DNA of 64,000 bases from Egicoccus sp. AB-alg2 (GTDB lineage: Bacteria; Actinomycetota; Nitriliruptoria; Nitriliruptorales; Nitriliruptoraceae), in the NCBI RefSeq assembly GCF_041821065.1, contig NZ_JBGUAX010000002.1, positions 489,107 through 553,106 on the forward strand. Direction: 5' to 3'. Shown here piece by piece: positions 18,682-26,498 of this stretch. The position numbers and the translations under genes were made by a program. The notes below the pieces were generated by a model. That model ran no database searches. It saw only the letters and a program-made list of their open reading frames with translations, and had not been told where the DNA came from. Numbering within the stretch: the stretch's first letter is position 1; every line of letters begins with the position of its first letter.

Positions 18682-20340
18682 TCATCGGTTGAGGTGGTTG
18701 GGTGACGTGGGGGTCCGGCCGGACGTGCGCGCCGGATTGCGCGAGGCCAGCCGGTCTGGAGCGGTCGCGTCGCGGGGGCGCACCACGCTGACGCTGCCGC
18801 CGGGTTCGATCACGATCACGCCGCCCTCGAACGACGTGCGCTGCTGCCCGTTGCTCACGCGGATCGTCTCGCTGGTGGGCAGTCCCAGCGAGCCGCCCGG
18901 TCCCCCAGCGCTCTGGTAGGCCGACAGCGTCGGATCCTGGAGCAGCCGCGTCCCCGAGGTGCCGGGGGCGCTGTAGATCGTCCCGTTCGCCAGCACGACG
19001 GCCTGTCCCCGGCCCCCGGCGACGTTGACCGCGGCGCGGGTGGGGCGTCCGAGCGAGCCACCGGGGCCGCCCTCCTGCCGGTAGCGCTCGAGGAGCGCAC
19101 CGCCGAGCGGCACCAGTTCGCCGGCCGTGGTCTCCACCACGATGCCGTTCTGGAACTCCTGGTAGCGGCCGCCGCTGCGCAGGCGCTCGTTGAGGATCGC
19201 GAGCCCCAGCGGCCCGTCAGCGCCGGCCGGTGTGCGCCGCGACGCGTCGTACATGTCGTGGCGGACCTCGACGATGGGCTCGCCGTCGGCGGCCGCGAGG
19301 TTGCTGTGCTGGAACCGGACCATCTCGCCGCCCGACTCGACGATGCGCTGCGTCGGGTAGCCGTAGCGACCGGTGGCGCCGCCGCCGCTGCGGTAGCGTT
19401 CGTCGATCCGCCCGACCGTCTCCACGGGGTCCGCGGACCGGGTGCGCTGCCAGATCGTCCCCCGCTGGTAGCGGGTGTGCAGGCCCGTGCCGTCCCCCAC
19501 CGCACGAACTTCGGTGGTCGGGTACCCGAGCTCCCCGGCCTCGCCACCCAGGCGGCGATGCCGGGCGTCGATGGCGCCGTGGACCGCCAGCGCCCCCGTG
19601 GCCGAGCGGTAGAAGATCGAGCCGTTCTCGTAGCGGCGGTAGCGCCCGTTGCCGGCGCCGTTGCGCTCCGGGGTGGTGGGTCGACCCAGGATCGAGCCCG
19701 TCTGGCCCATGTCCTGGTACTTGAGGTCGATGTGGGTGGCGTTGCGCTGTGGCAGGCAGGTCGAGTTGTGGCTGCGGGTGCGGTTGTCGACCCGCACCGT
19801 CCGGTTGCAGGCCGGGTCCCAGTCCCAGGGCGCGATGCAGGTCACGACGCGGCACACCACCTCGGTGACGCCGGCGACCTGGGTGTTGCACTGCCCGTAG
19901 CGGAAGTTGTTGCAGCACACGCGCCGCTGGTCACAGGGGTCGTCGGCGCAGCGGCAGGAGCAGCGCGCCGACGGGCTGCGGTTGCAGTCGATGACGTAGC
20001 GGGCGCGGCCCATGCAGAACGGCGAGTCGTCGATGCGCCACCAGCCGGCGGCGTAGGAGCCGGGCGGGCAGGTGTTGGCGCCGTTGTTGACGGTGCAGCA
20101 GAACGCCGTCCAGCCGCTGGAGCAGGATGCGCCGGTGCCGCAGACCTGCGCGTAGGCGGTCCCCGGCTTCAGGGTGTAGCGGATCGGGCCGACGGCCAGC
20201 GCCGAGCCGACGACCGCGACGCGGCCGAGGAAGCGGCGGCGGCTGAGGCCCCGGCCGGCCAGCGCGCGGCCGAGGCGGTCGACGACCCGGACCGTGATCG
20301 GCGCAGCCGCCTCGGCCTCCGGTGCGGGAGCGATCGTCAT
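18682..20340 (-). CDS. Tat-exported protein: methylamine-dehydrogenase-light-chain-like Cys-rich domain fused to LGFP repeats
   Basis: A 552-residue protein. A twin-arginine signal (SRRRFLGRVAVVGSALAVG, residues 33-51, cleavage near TAYA-Q65) indicates export of a folded protein. Residues 67-195 hold 18 cysteines in a pattern resembling the MADH small subunit: CPPGSYAAGWW at 91-101, YVIDCN, RCSCRC, VCCN, YGQCN, VVCRVVTC. Trp100/101 aligns with the first TTQ tryptophan. At the position of the second (before Cys163) I see Val162, so a TTQ cofactor is unlikely. Residues 205-515 carry about five LGFP-type repeats (ILGRPTTPE, ELGYPTTEV, RYGYPTQRI, SLGRPTRAA, SLGLPTSET), a cell-wall-associated motif in actinobacteria. 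The ATG overlaps the preceding stop by four bases. Alignment is by eye. Confidence 0.75.
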   Translation of the reverse strand: MTIAPAPEAEAAAPITVRVVDRLGRALAGRGLSRRRFLGRVAVVGSALAVGPIRYTLKPGTAYAQVCGTGASCSSGWTAFCCTVNNGANTCPPGSYAAGWWRIDDSPFCMGRARYVIDCNRSPSARCSCRCADDPCDQRRVCCNNFRYGQCNTQVAGVTEVVCRVVTCIAPWDWDPACNRTVRVDNRTRSHNSTCLPQRNATHIDLKYQDMGQTGSILGRPTTPERNGAGNGRYRRYENGSIFYRSATGALAVHGAIDARHRRLGGEAGELGYPTTEVRAVGDGTGLHTRYQRGTIWQRTRSADPVETVGRIDERYRSGGGATGRYGYPTQRIVESGGEMVRFQHSNLAAADGEPIVEVRHDMYDASRRTPAGADGPLGLAILNERLRSGGRYQEFQNGIVVETTAGELVPLGGALLERYRQEGGPGGSLGRPTRAAVNVAGGRGQAVVLANGTIYSAPGTSGTRLLQDPTLSAYQSAGGPGGSLGLPTSETIRVSNGQQRTSFEGGVIVIEPGGSVSVVRPRDATAPDRLASRNPARTSGRTPTSPNHLNR

Positions 20341-20849
20341 CGGGGCTCCTCCCCGCCCGCGGCGGGTTCGATCGTGACCTGCGCGAGCACCTCTTCGACC
20401 CGGCGGACCTGCCGGTTGGCGTCCCCGCCGTCGCCCAGCACGACGTACAGGCAGAAGGCGCGACCGGCCTCGGTGAAGAAGTGCTGCCAGCCGGCCTGCT
20501 TGCGCATCGCCCGCTGCAGCGAGCGGTTGCTGAAGGCCCGCGGGTCGAGTCGTCGCGGCAGCCCCTGTGCGGCGAACAGCGGCGTGCCCGCTTCCTCGGG
20601 CCCGTACTCGAGCAGCGCCACGAACGCGTCGTCGTCGGCCATGAGGTCGACCGCACCGGAGCCGAAGTCGCCGCGCTCGCCGGGCAGTGCGAACGTCGCG
20701 AGGTGCATGACCGGCGGTGACTCGTCGCTGGCCGCGGCGGCCGCGGCGAACTGCCCCTCGGGCAGCTCGTCGGCCGCGGCCTCACGCCGGATGCGGCCCT
20801 CCCAGCCGCGCGGGAGCTGGGCCCGCAGGCCGTGTCCACGCAGTTGCAT
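20337..20849 (-). CDS. Hypothetical protein of the mau-like operon, 170 residues
   Basis: A soluble protein without signal peptide or membrane helix. It contains LRGHGLRAQLPRGWEGRI at the N-terminus, a central MHLATFALPGERGDFGSGAV, and GWQHFFTEAGRAFCLYVVLG near residue 130. This layout recalls small beta-sandwich proteins that accompany exported enzymes in actinobacteria, but I cannot assign a family. AAGGAG lies 5-6 bases before the ATG at 20849. The TGA overlaps the ATG of the Tat-exported protein, so production of the two is coupled, suggesting a cytoplasmic chaperone or folding partner (inference). Confidence 0.7.
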   Translation of the reverse strand: MQLRGHGLRAQLPRGWEGRIRREAAADELPEGQFAAAAAASDESPPVMHLATFALPGERGDFGSGAVDLMADDDAFVALLEYGPEEAGTPLFAAQGLPRRLDPRAFSNRSLQRAMRKQAGWQHFFTEAGRAFCLYVVLGDGGDANRQVRRVEEVLAQVTIEPAAGGEEPR

Positions 20850-20860
20850 GCGATGCTCCT

Positions 20861-21481
20861 TCAGACGACCGTGCCGACGGCGAGTACCGCGACGGCGGCA
20901 CCGACGGTGAGCGCGGTGAGACGCTGGGCCAGCGGTGCGCCGGCGTCGAGGCGGCGGTGGAAGCGCTGCAGGCCGGCGGGCTCGCGCAGGCCCGCGGTCG
21001 TGAGCAGCGGCAGTGCACGTACCAGGCCGAAGGTGGCACCCAGCAGCGCACCGATCGGCGCCGACGCCGACGCGACGGCGAACAGCAGCAGCAGGTGCGT
21101 GGCGGCGGTCGGGATGCGGGTCAACACGGCCGCGCCGAGTTGGAAGCCGAACCCGGCCCCGTAGACCCAACCGCGGTAGGCGGTCAGCCAGCGCTCGTCG
21201 ACCTGCCGCTGCCAGCTCGGCAGCCGGACCGGCAGCCGCCCGGCGTCCGCCGCCAGCGCGAGCAACCCCGCAATGGCGAGGATCGCCAGCACCAGGTCCC
21301 CGGGCGGGGTCACCCCGAACCCGGTGAGCCCACGGGCGGCGAGCCAGCCGACGCCGCCGGCGAGCGCACCGACCGTGGCGCCGCCGACCGTGGACGCGAC
21401 GAGGTAGGCGATGGCCGTGACGGTCCACCGCTGTCCGCGCGAGGCCTCCCCGACCGGGGAGATGCTGGCGAGCATCGACAT
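20861..21481 (-). CDS. Integral membrane protein of the mau-like operon
   Basis: A 206-residue protein with five or six transmembrane segments (VTAIAYLVASTVGGATVGAL; DLVLAILAIAGLLALAA; two central helices; a C-terminal LTVGAAVAVLAVGTVV). No cysteines are visible, so it is not a CcdA/DsbD-type thiol carrier such as MauF. A central cytoplasmic stretch has RLPSWQRQVDERWLTAYRGWVYGAG. I do not recognise the family. It starts three bases after the micro-ORF stop and is followed 11 bp later by the 170-residue gene, so it belongs to the same coupled operon. Confidence 0.7.
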   Translation of the reverse strand: MSMLASISPVGEASRGQRWTVTAIAYLVASTVGGATVGALAGGVGWLAARGLTGFGVTPPGDLVLAILAIAGLLALAADAGRLPVRLPSWQRQVDERWLTAYRGWVYGAGFGFQLGAAVLTRIPTAATHLLLLFAVASASAPIGALLGATFGLVRALPLLTTAGLREPAGLQRFHRRLDAGAPLAQRLTALTVGAAVAVLAVGTVV

Positions 21482-21484
21482 GCC

Positions 21485-21550
21485 TCAGGGCGACCAGGAG
21501 CTGCGCAGCGCGGCCGCGGCCGCGAGGGTCAGCCCGAGTGCGGCGATCAC
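21485..21550 (-). CDS. Putative 21-residue membrane micro-protein
   Basis: A GTG at 21550 overlaps the TGA of the MauD-like gene (GTGA at 21550-21547) and opens 21 codons that translate as a hydrophobic helix, LGLTLAAAAAL, followed by RSSWSP. The stop lies three bases before the ATG of the next gene. The end-to-end fit with both neighbours argues that it is translated by coupling. Without it, this would be the only sizeable gap in the first five genes of the operon. Too short for family recognition; it could simply be a coupling leader. Confidence 0.45.
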   Translation of the reverse strand: MIAALGLTLAAAAALRSSWSP

Positions 21551-22329
21551 GCGTCGTGCTCCCGCTCGTCGTCGCCGTGCGCGCCGGCGTCGGCGAACGG
21601 CTCGGGCGCGAACTGGTCGGCCGGCTGGTACAGGCTCGGATCGCCCGGCGCGATCCCGGCCGCCAGCAGGTGGCGGTCGGCGTCGCGCTCGCGGCGGCTG
21701 TCGGCCGCGGCCTTGTCGCGACCGGCGGACCCCTGCAGCAGCAGGCGGCGCACGGCCGGCCAGGTGCCGGCCGTGCCCTCGCCGCGGACGCGGCCGGTCG
21801 TGCCGTCGACGTGGACGACGTACGGACTGCCCGGCACGTCGTGTGCGTCCCAGGTCGCGTCGCTCATCACGACGGTGGCACCGGCCGGCGCCAGGCGGGC
21901 GATGGCGTCGCGGTCCTCGTCGGGTTCCTCACGCGTCACGATCACGACCCGTGTGTCGCCGGGGACGTCGGGCGCCTCCAGCGCCGGCCAGTAGGGCTTG
22001 CAGCCGACACAGGTGGACGACAGGAACACCAGCACGGTGTCGTGACGGACCTCCTGCACACGCAGGGCGAGCAGTTCGCCGCCCGGGCTGACCCCGACCA
22101 CGTCCGGCGCGGTGCGGCCCTCGACGGCGGCGGCCGGGCCGGTCTCGAACGCTGCGACCCCCGCCGGCGGCGCCGGTGCGGCGGCGGCGTCGGCCGGCTG
22201 GTCGGGGTCGATGCCGGCGCCGAGCTCGTGGAGGCGGCGCAGGATCTCCGCGTGGCTGCGCAGGAGCCCCACGAGCAGCACCAACTGGACGGCGACGACC
22301 ACCACGAGGGCGACGACGACGATGGTCAT
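21547..22329 (-). CDS. Membrane-anchored thioredoxin-like protein (MauD/TlpA-like)
   Basis: A 260-residue protein. Residues 3-23 form an N-terminal anchor (VVVALVVVVAVQLVLLVGLL), putting the rest outside. A thioredoxin-like fold starts near residue 70 (GRTAPDVVGVSPGGE) and carries the active site SSTCVGCKPYW (Cys107 and Cys110) with the cis-proline region VPGSPYVVHVDG. MauD, its nearest named relative, helps form the disulfides of the MADH light chain; a similar role for the 18-Cys domain encoded downstream is inferred. The tail after residue 205 is acidic and disordered. The ATG overlaps the MauE-like stop by four bases. Confidence 0.8.
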   Translation of the reverse strand: MTIVVVALVVVVAVQLVLLVGLLRSHAEILRRLHELGAGIDPDQPADAAAAPAPPAGVAAFETGPAAAVEGRTAPDVVGVSPGGELLALRVQEVRHDTVLVFLSSTCVGCKPYWPALEAPDVPGDTRVVIVTREEPDEDRDAIARLAPAGATVVMSDATWDAHDVPGSPYVVHVDGTTGRVRGEGTAGTWPAVRRLLLQGSAGRDKAAADSRRERDADRHLLAAGIAPGDPSLYQPADQFAPEPFADAGAHGDDEREHDA

Positions 22330-22940
22330 CGGGCATCTCCTTGCACGGCCGCGTCGGTTCGCGCGGCCCGCGGGGCGGGCAACGTCACACGGCGGGTCGC
22401 CGCGCGCAGCTCCGGCAGGCCGGTGAGCAGTTGCTGGACGGAGGCGACACCGACGACGGCGAGCACGGCCGCCAGCACGGTGTGCCCCGGCGCGAACCCG
22501 AGCCGGGCCGGGGCCTCGAGGTGCGCCAGTGCGCCGGGGCCGGCCGCGGCCAGGGCGGCCGCCACGGCGACGAGCGCGTTCAGCCCGACGTGCAGCAGCG
22601 AGGTCGGCGCCGACGCCTGGCCGAAGCAGCCGCAGGCGCCTCCGCGGCGGCGCTGGCGTGCCGCGACGACGGCGAAGGCGCCGTAGACCAGCGCGAGGCC
22701 GGCGAGCAGCGGCCGCGTCCCGAGCACCAGGACCGCCGCGGCCAGGCTCACTTCACCCGCACCGACGACGCGGACGAGCGAGGTGGCGTGCGTGCCGCGC
22801 CACGCCAGGGCGTCGGCGGTCGTCCTGGGGCGCCGCAGCTTCGCGACGCCGGCCGGCACCAGCAGTCCCGCCCCGAGCACGATCACGACCCGAACCACGT
22901 CGAGTGCGACCGGCCACGCTCCCCCGAGCTCCGCCGACAA
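22326..22940 (-). CDS. MauE/DoxX-type redox-associated membrane protein
   Basis: A 204-residue polytopic protein with four or more helices and the hallmark motif GGACGCFGQ (Cys103 and Cys105) between helices, shared by MauE-family proteins. MauE is needed for maturation of the disulfide-rich MADH light chain and probably exchanges electrons with a periplasmic thioredoxin-like partner, here the next gene. The TTG start is supported by GGGAG a few bases upstream. It is the first gene of the minus-strand operon, with its promoter in the 191-bp gap to the divergent EamA gene. Confidence 0.8.
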   Translation of the reverse strand: MSAELGGAWPVALDVVRVVIVLGAGLLVPAGVAKLRRPRTTADALAWRGTHATSLVRVVGAGEVSLAAAVLVLGTRPLLAGLALVYGAFAVVAARQRRRGGACGCFGQASAPTSLLHVGLNALVAVAAALAAAGPGALAHLEAPARLGFAPGHTVLAAVLAVVGVASVQQLLTGLPELRAATRRVTLPAPRAARTDAAVQGDAR

Positions 22941-23071
22941 CGCCTGCTCCCACCTGCCCGGGACCTCCCGCCGGGCGCCGGGACGCTAGGTCACGCTTCG
23001 AAGCGCGACAACCACCCGCTGCGACCTGACCCGGGACCGCGCGGGCGGCGCGCTAGATTCCTCGTTCCTGC

Positions 23072-23094
23072 GTTCCGGCCGCTAGCGGCGGAAC
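23072..23094. promoter_or_regulatory. Imperfect palindrome in the mau-like/EamA divergent region
   Basis: GTTCC and GGAAC flank a perfect 12-bp palindrome GCCGCTAGCGGC (23078-23089). It lies about 40 bp before the EamA start and 130 bp before the MauE-like start, so it could be an operator for either. No regulator gene is adjacent. Confidence 0.35.
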
Positions 23095-23131
23095 CACGCC
23101 CCTCCTCCCGACGTTCGCCGGAGCCGCCCTG

Positions 23132-23962
23132 GTGGGTCCACTCCTGGCGCTCGGCTCGGCGCTCAGCTTCGGTCTCTCCGACTTCACGGGAGGCCTGGCC
23201 GCGCGCCGTGCCTCGGCGCTCACCGTCACGCTGGTGGCCCAGGTCGCCGGCCTGCTGGTGCTGGTGCCCGCCCTGGTCCTGTGGCCCGGACGGGCCTCGT
23301 GGCAGGCGCTGGGCCTGGGCGCGCTCGCCGGCGGACTCGGCTGCGTCGGCCTCGTGCTCTACCTGCGCTGCATGGCGCTGGGCCCGATGGGGCTCATCTC
23401 GCCGTTGGCCGCGCTGGTCGGCGCCGCCGTGCCCGTCGGCTGGGGCGTGGTCCTGGCCGGCGAGGTACTGACCACCGCCGACGTCGTCGGGGTGCTGACC
23501 GGCTTGGTCGCGGTCGTGCTGGTCGCCTACCGACCGGGCACGTCCCTGCGGGAGGCCGGCACCCGCGGCCCGCTGATGGCAGCCGTGGCCGGCGTGTCGT
23601 TCGGGCTGTTCTTCGTCTTGCTGGACGCGACCCCGACCGACTCCGGCCTGTGGCCGCTGCTGGGTTCCCGCCTGGCCGGCGGAGGCGTGCTGCTGGCCAT
23701 CCTCGCGCTGCGCCCACGGCCGTGGCCGACCGAGCGCGGCCGCACGCTGGCCGCCACCAGCGGCCTCACCGACCAGCTCGCCAACGTGCTGTTCCTGTTG
23801 GCCACCCGGGCCGGGCTGCTGTCGCTCGCGTCGCTGCTCACCTCGCTGTACCCGGTCGTCGTGGTGGTCCTGGCGCGTCAGCTGCTGCACGAGCGCCTGA
23901 CGCGGCTGCAGTCCACCGGCGTGGCACTGGCGCTGCTGGCCACGGCCCTCATCGTGGTGTGA
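23132..23962 (+). CDS. EamA/DMT-family transporter
   Basis: A 276-residue protein with ten hydrophobic segments in two EamA repeats (first from LLALGSALSFGLSDFTGGLAA, second from GPLMAAVAGVSFGLFFVLLDA). Drug/metabolite-superfamily members export amino acids, nucleosides or metabolites; the substrate here is unknown. It starts at a GTG and is divergent from the mau-like operon. It ends in LATALIV followed by a 393-bp non-coding stretch. Confidence 0.8.
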   Translation: MGPLLALGSALSFGLSDFTGGLAARRASALTVTLVAQVAGLLVLVPALVLWPGRASWQALGLGALAGGLGCVGLVLYLRCMALGPMGLISPLAALVGAAVPVGWGVVLAGEVLTTADVVGVLTGLVAVVLVAYRPGTSLREAGTRGPLMAAVAGVSFGLFFVLLDATPTDSGLWPLLGSRLAGGGVLLAILALRPRPWPTERGRTLAATSGLTDQLANVLFLLATRAGLLSLASLLTSLYPVVVVVLARQLLHERLTRLQSTGVALALLATALIVV

Positions 23963-24355
23963 GCACCGCAACGAGCCGGACGCGCCTCGCGGGGGGTGAC
24001 GGGCGGCGACCGCCGGCCTCGAGGTCGGCGCTCCGCCGCACGGTCGGCCCAGCGTCACACCGGTGCGTCATCTGCTCGACCGTGCGTCACGTGGCCGACC
24101 TCACGGTTGCCGAGCCGCTGTCATGATGCCGGCACGGCCCTCCGATGCGTACCGCGCCACGGTTGCATCTGGGGCAGTTCGGCGACCGACGCGGGTAGCG
24201 ATGGCCGCAGCCATCACCCCTGCGGCGCCGCAGCCACGCGATGATCACCGCCATACCCCGATCAGGCCGAGCGCCCGGCGCCGTCGCAGCTGGCCCAGGC
24301 TGTGCCGATACCGGTCGGTAGCCTAGGCTCGCGGTTCTCGAAGAGGGCCATCGCC
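23963..24355. other. Non-coding interval with small palindromes upstream of the histidine kinase
   Basis: No credible gene is seen. It contains GATGGC-cgca-GCCATC at 24200-24215 and the perfect 14-bp palindrome CTGCGGCGCCGCAG at 24220-24233, close together, plus two near copies of CGGTGCGTCA around 24060 and 24085. A TAGCCT box at 24319-24324 could be the -10 for the downstream kinase gene, 32 bp ahead of its start. Confidence 0.4.
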
Positions 24356-25549
24356 ATGCAGGTCGCGCAGACCGTCCCGTTCGACGAACCGGCCCGGCTC
24401 GCGGCGGTCCGCCGGTACGACGTCCTCGATTCGCCACCCGACGGCGCGTTCGACCGGGTGACCGCACTGGCGGCCCGCCTCAGCGACAGCCCGATCGCCA
24501 CCATCACGATCGTGGACGAGGACCGGATCTGGTTCCGCTCCGCGCACGGCATCGACGCGACTGAGATCCCGCGCGAGCCCGGCCTGTGTGCGTCCGCGAT
24601 CCTGGACGGCAAGCCCTACGTGGTGCCGGACGCCCTCGTCGACCCGCGCACCCTCGACAATGGCCTCGTGCGTGGAGAGCTGGGGCTGCGGTTCTACGCC
24701 GCCGTGCCGCTGCGCACGGCCGACGGCCACAGCCTCGGCACGCTGAACGTCATCGACGTCGAACCGCGTGACCTGCGACCGGGCGAACTGGAGAACCTCC
24801 AGGACCTCGCCGCCATCGTGATGGACGAGTTGGAGCTGCGGCTGGCGGCGCGACGCGCCATCGCGACGGAGACGCAGCGTGAGGCCGCCGGCTACCGCGA
24901 CGCGCTGTTGGCCGGGATCTCGCACGAGATGCGCACCCCGATCGCGATCCTGCAGGGCGTGGTCAACATGTCGGAGACGACCCCGCCCGCCAGCGCCGCC
25001 GAGGCACGGCTGCGCACCGTCCTCGCCCGGCAGGTGCGCTACCTCGACTGGCTCGTCGGGCAGTACCTCGACTTCGCCCTGCTGGAGAACGAACACCACG
25101 AGCCGACCGCCGACCGCGCCCCGCTCACGCTGGCGGCGGTGGTCGAGGACGCCGTCGAACTGTTCCGCGACCGCGCCCAGATCGAGGTCGAGGTGGCTCC
25201 CGGGACGCCCATGGCCCTGGCCGACCGTGCCCGGACCCAGCGCATCGTCACGGAGCTGCTGAACAACGCGGTCCGCTTCGGCGGCTCACGGGCACCGATC
25301 CGCGTCGAGGTCGGCCGGGGCGCCGAGCCCGACACCGTGCAGGTGTCGGTGCTCGACAGCGGCCCCGGCATCGCTCCCGAGGACCTCGCGGGCATCTTCG
25401 ACCGCTTCACCCGGGACCCGCGCAGCACGGGCAGCGGCGTCGGACTGTTCGTCAGCCAGGCCGCGGCCAGTGTCCAGGGCGGCCGCATCGAGGTGGTGTC
25501 GACCCCGGGCGCCGGCAGCTGTTTCACGCTGGTGCTGCCACGGGCCTGA
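24356..25549 (+). CDS. GAF-domain sensor histidine kinase
   Basis: A 397-residue soluble kinase. An N-terminal GAF domain (about residues 15-165; ARLSDSPIATITIVDEDRIW, GLCASAILDGKPYVVPDA, FYAAVPLRTADGHSLGTLNV) of the type seen in many cyanobacterial and actinobacterial sensors is followed by a HisKA domain with GISHEMRTPIAIL. The HATPase domain has ELLNNAVRFG, DSGPGIAPEDLAGIFDRF and GSGVGLFVSQ. It autophosphorylates the H-box His; the signal is unknown. No response regulator lies beside it, so it is an orphan kinase. The ATG at 24356 is preferred over an in-frame ATG 54 bases upstream because the family's N-terminus begins there. Confidence 0.85.
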   Translation: MQVAQTVPFDEPARLAAVRRYDVLDSPPDGAFDRVTALAARLSDSPIATITIVDEDRIWFRSAHGIDATEIPREPGLCASAILDGKPYVVPDALVDPRTLDNGLVRGELGLRFYAAVPLRTADGHSLGTLNVIDVEPRDLRPGELENLQDLAAIVMDELELRLAARRAIATETQREAAGYRDALLAGISHEMRTPIAILQGVVNMSETTPPASAAEARLRTVLARQVRYLDWLVGQYLDFALLENEHHEPTADRAPLTLAAVVEDAVELFRDRAQIEVEVAPGTPMALADRARTQRIVTELLNNAVRFGGSRAPIRVEVGRGAEPDTVQVSVLDSGPGIAPEDLAGIFDRFTRDPRSTGSGVGLFVSQAAASVQGGRIEVVSTPGAGSCFTLVLPRA

Positions 25550-25555
25550 GCAGGC

Positions 25556-26365
25556 TCACGAGCCGTCGGGCGCGCTGAACAGTTCGGTCTCGATGGCCTC
25601 GAGCTCGGCGACGTAGAGGGCCTCGCAGCCGTCCGGCAGCAGCCAGTGGTGGTGGCCGAACACCTCGAGGCTGACCTGACCGTGCAGGCGGCCCCACAGC
25701 AGCAGCAGCGTGGCGGCGACCTCGGGTGTCAGCCGCCGCCCGTCGAAGTCGAGCATCGGGTCGAAGCGGGCCGCGAGGTGCGGCTCGGCCACCAGCGCGC
25801 GCCATCCGTCGGGGACGCGCAGCCGACCCTGCTCCCAGGCCTCCACGAGCGGCCGGCCCAGGCCGAAGCCGACGCGTCCCATGGCCGCCACGGTGGGACC
25901 ACCGGGCGGCGCCTCGTAGTTCGGGATCGGGTTGCCGAACAGCAGCCCGAACTCGTTGGGGTGGCGCACCCCCCAGTCGCGGTAGGCCAGCGCCGCGGCC
26001 CGCACGCGTTCGCAGACGTCGGCGTCGCGCGTGGCGACGGTCGGGGGGACGGGCGGCGGGCCCTGCAGGTCCTGCCGCTCGTCGTCGGCCCCGATGGCGA
26101 CCAGCAGATGATCGGCGAGGTCGTGGTAGGCGTCGGCGATCAGCCGCGTCAGCAGATCCTCCCGCGAGTCCACGTAGCGGTACAGCCCCGCCGGGCTCAT
26201 GCCGAGCCGGCGGGCAACACGCCGCAGCGACAACTCCACGGCGCCGTGCTCGCGGATCTCCGCCATCGCGGCCGCGTGCAGGTCCTGCAGCGTCTGGCGG
26301 CGCAGCCGCGCACGCCGCCCCTCGGCGACTGCGGCGTCCGGCTCGTCGAGGCGCTGGTCGGCCAT
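25556..26365 (-). CDS. TetR-family transcriptional regulator
   Basis: A 269-residue regulator. The N-terminal HTH reads LHAAAMAEIREHGAVELSLRRVARRLGMSPAGLYRYVDSREDLL. The large C-terminal ligand domain includes GVRHPNEFGLLFGNPIPNYEAP, typical of the TetR subgroup with a WHG-type domain. The ATG at 26365 has AGGAGA upstream; an in-frame ATG at 26380 is less well placed. It is divergent from an NAD-dependent epimerase-like gene. Two identical-core palindromes between them (26411-26427 and 26444-26460) are the obvious operators, so it likely represses itself and that neighbour. Confidence 0.88.
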   Translation of the reverse strand: MADQRLDEPDAAVAEGRRARLRRQTLQDLHAAAMAEIREHGAVELSLRRVARRLGMSPAGLYRYVDSREDLLTRLIADAYHDLADHLLVAIGADDERQDLQGPPPVPPTVATRDADVCERVRAAALAYRDWGVRHPNEFGLLFGNPIPNYEAPPGGPTVAAMGRVGFGLGRPLVEAWEQGRLRVPDGWRALVAEPHLAARFDPMLDFDGRRLTPEVAATLLLLWGRLHGQVSLEVFGHHHWLLPDGCEALYVAELEAIETELFSAPDGS

Positions 26366-26410
26366 CACGTCTCTCCTCATCGCCACGAATCTAGCGACTG
26401 GCACTTGCAT

Positions 26411-26427
26411 TGCGAACACCGTTCGCA
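26411..26427. promoter_or_regulatory. TetR operator, site 1
   Basis: TGCGAAC-ACC-GTTCGCA, a perfect 7-bp inverted repeat with a 3-base spacer, 46 bp upstream of the TetR start. Confidence 0.75.
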
Positions 26428-26443
26428 CATACTCCCAGCGAAA

Positions 26444-26460
26444 CGCGAACACCGTTCGCA
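26444..26460. promoter_or_regulatory. TetR operator, site 2
   Basis: CGCGAAC-ACC-GTTCGCA, the same core with one outer mismatch. Its centre is 33 bp from site 1 (about three helical turns, same face of DNA), and it lies 39 bp before the epimerase start. Confidence 0.75.
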
Positions 26461-26498
26461 CTTTTCGCGGGCGAGGGCCCCGCCAGGAGGACCAGATC

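Noticed and set aside
17919..22940. A conventional methylamine dehydrogenase operon
   Set aside because: No heavy chain (mauB), di-heme MauG, MauF or amicyanin, and the light-chain-like domain seems to lack the second cofactor tryptophan.
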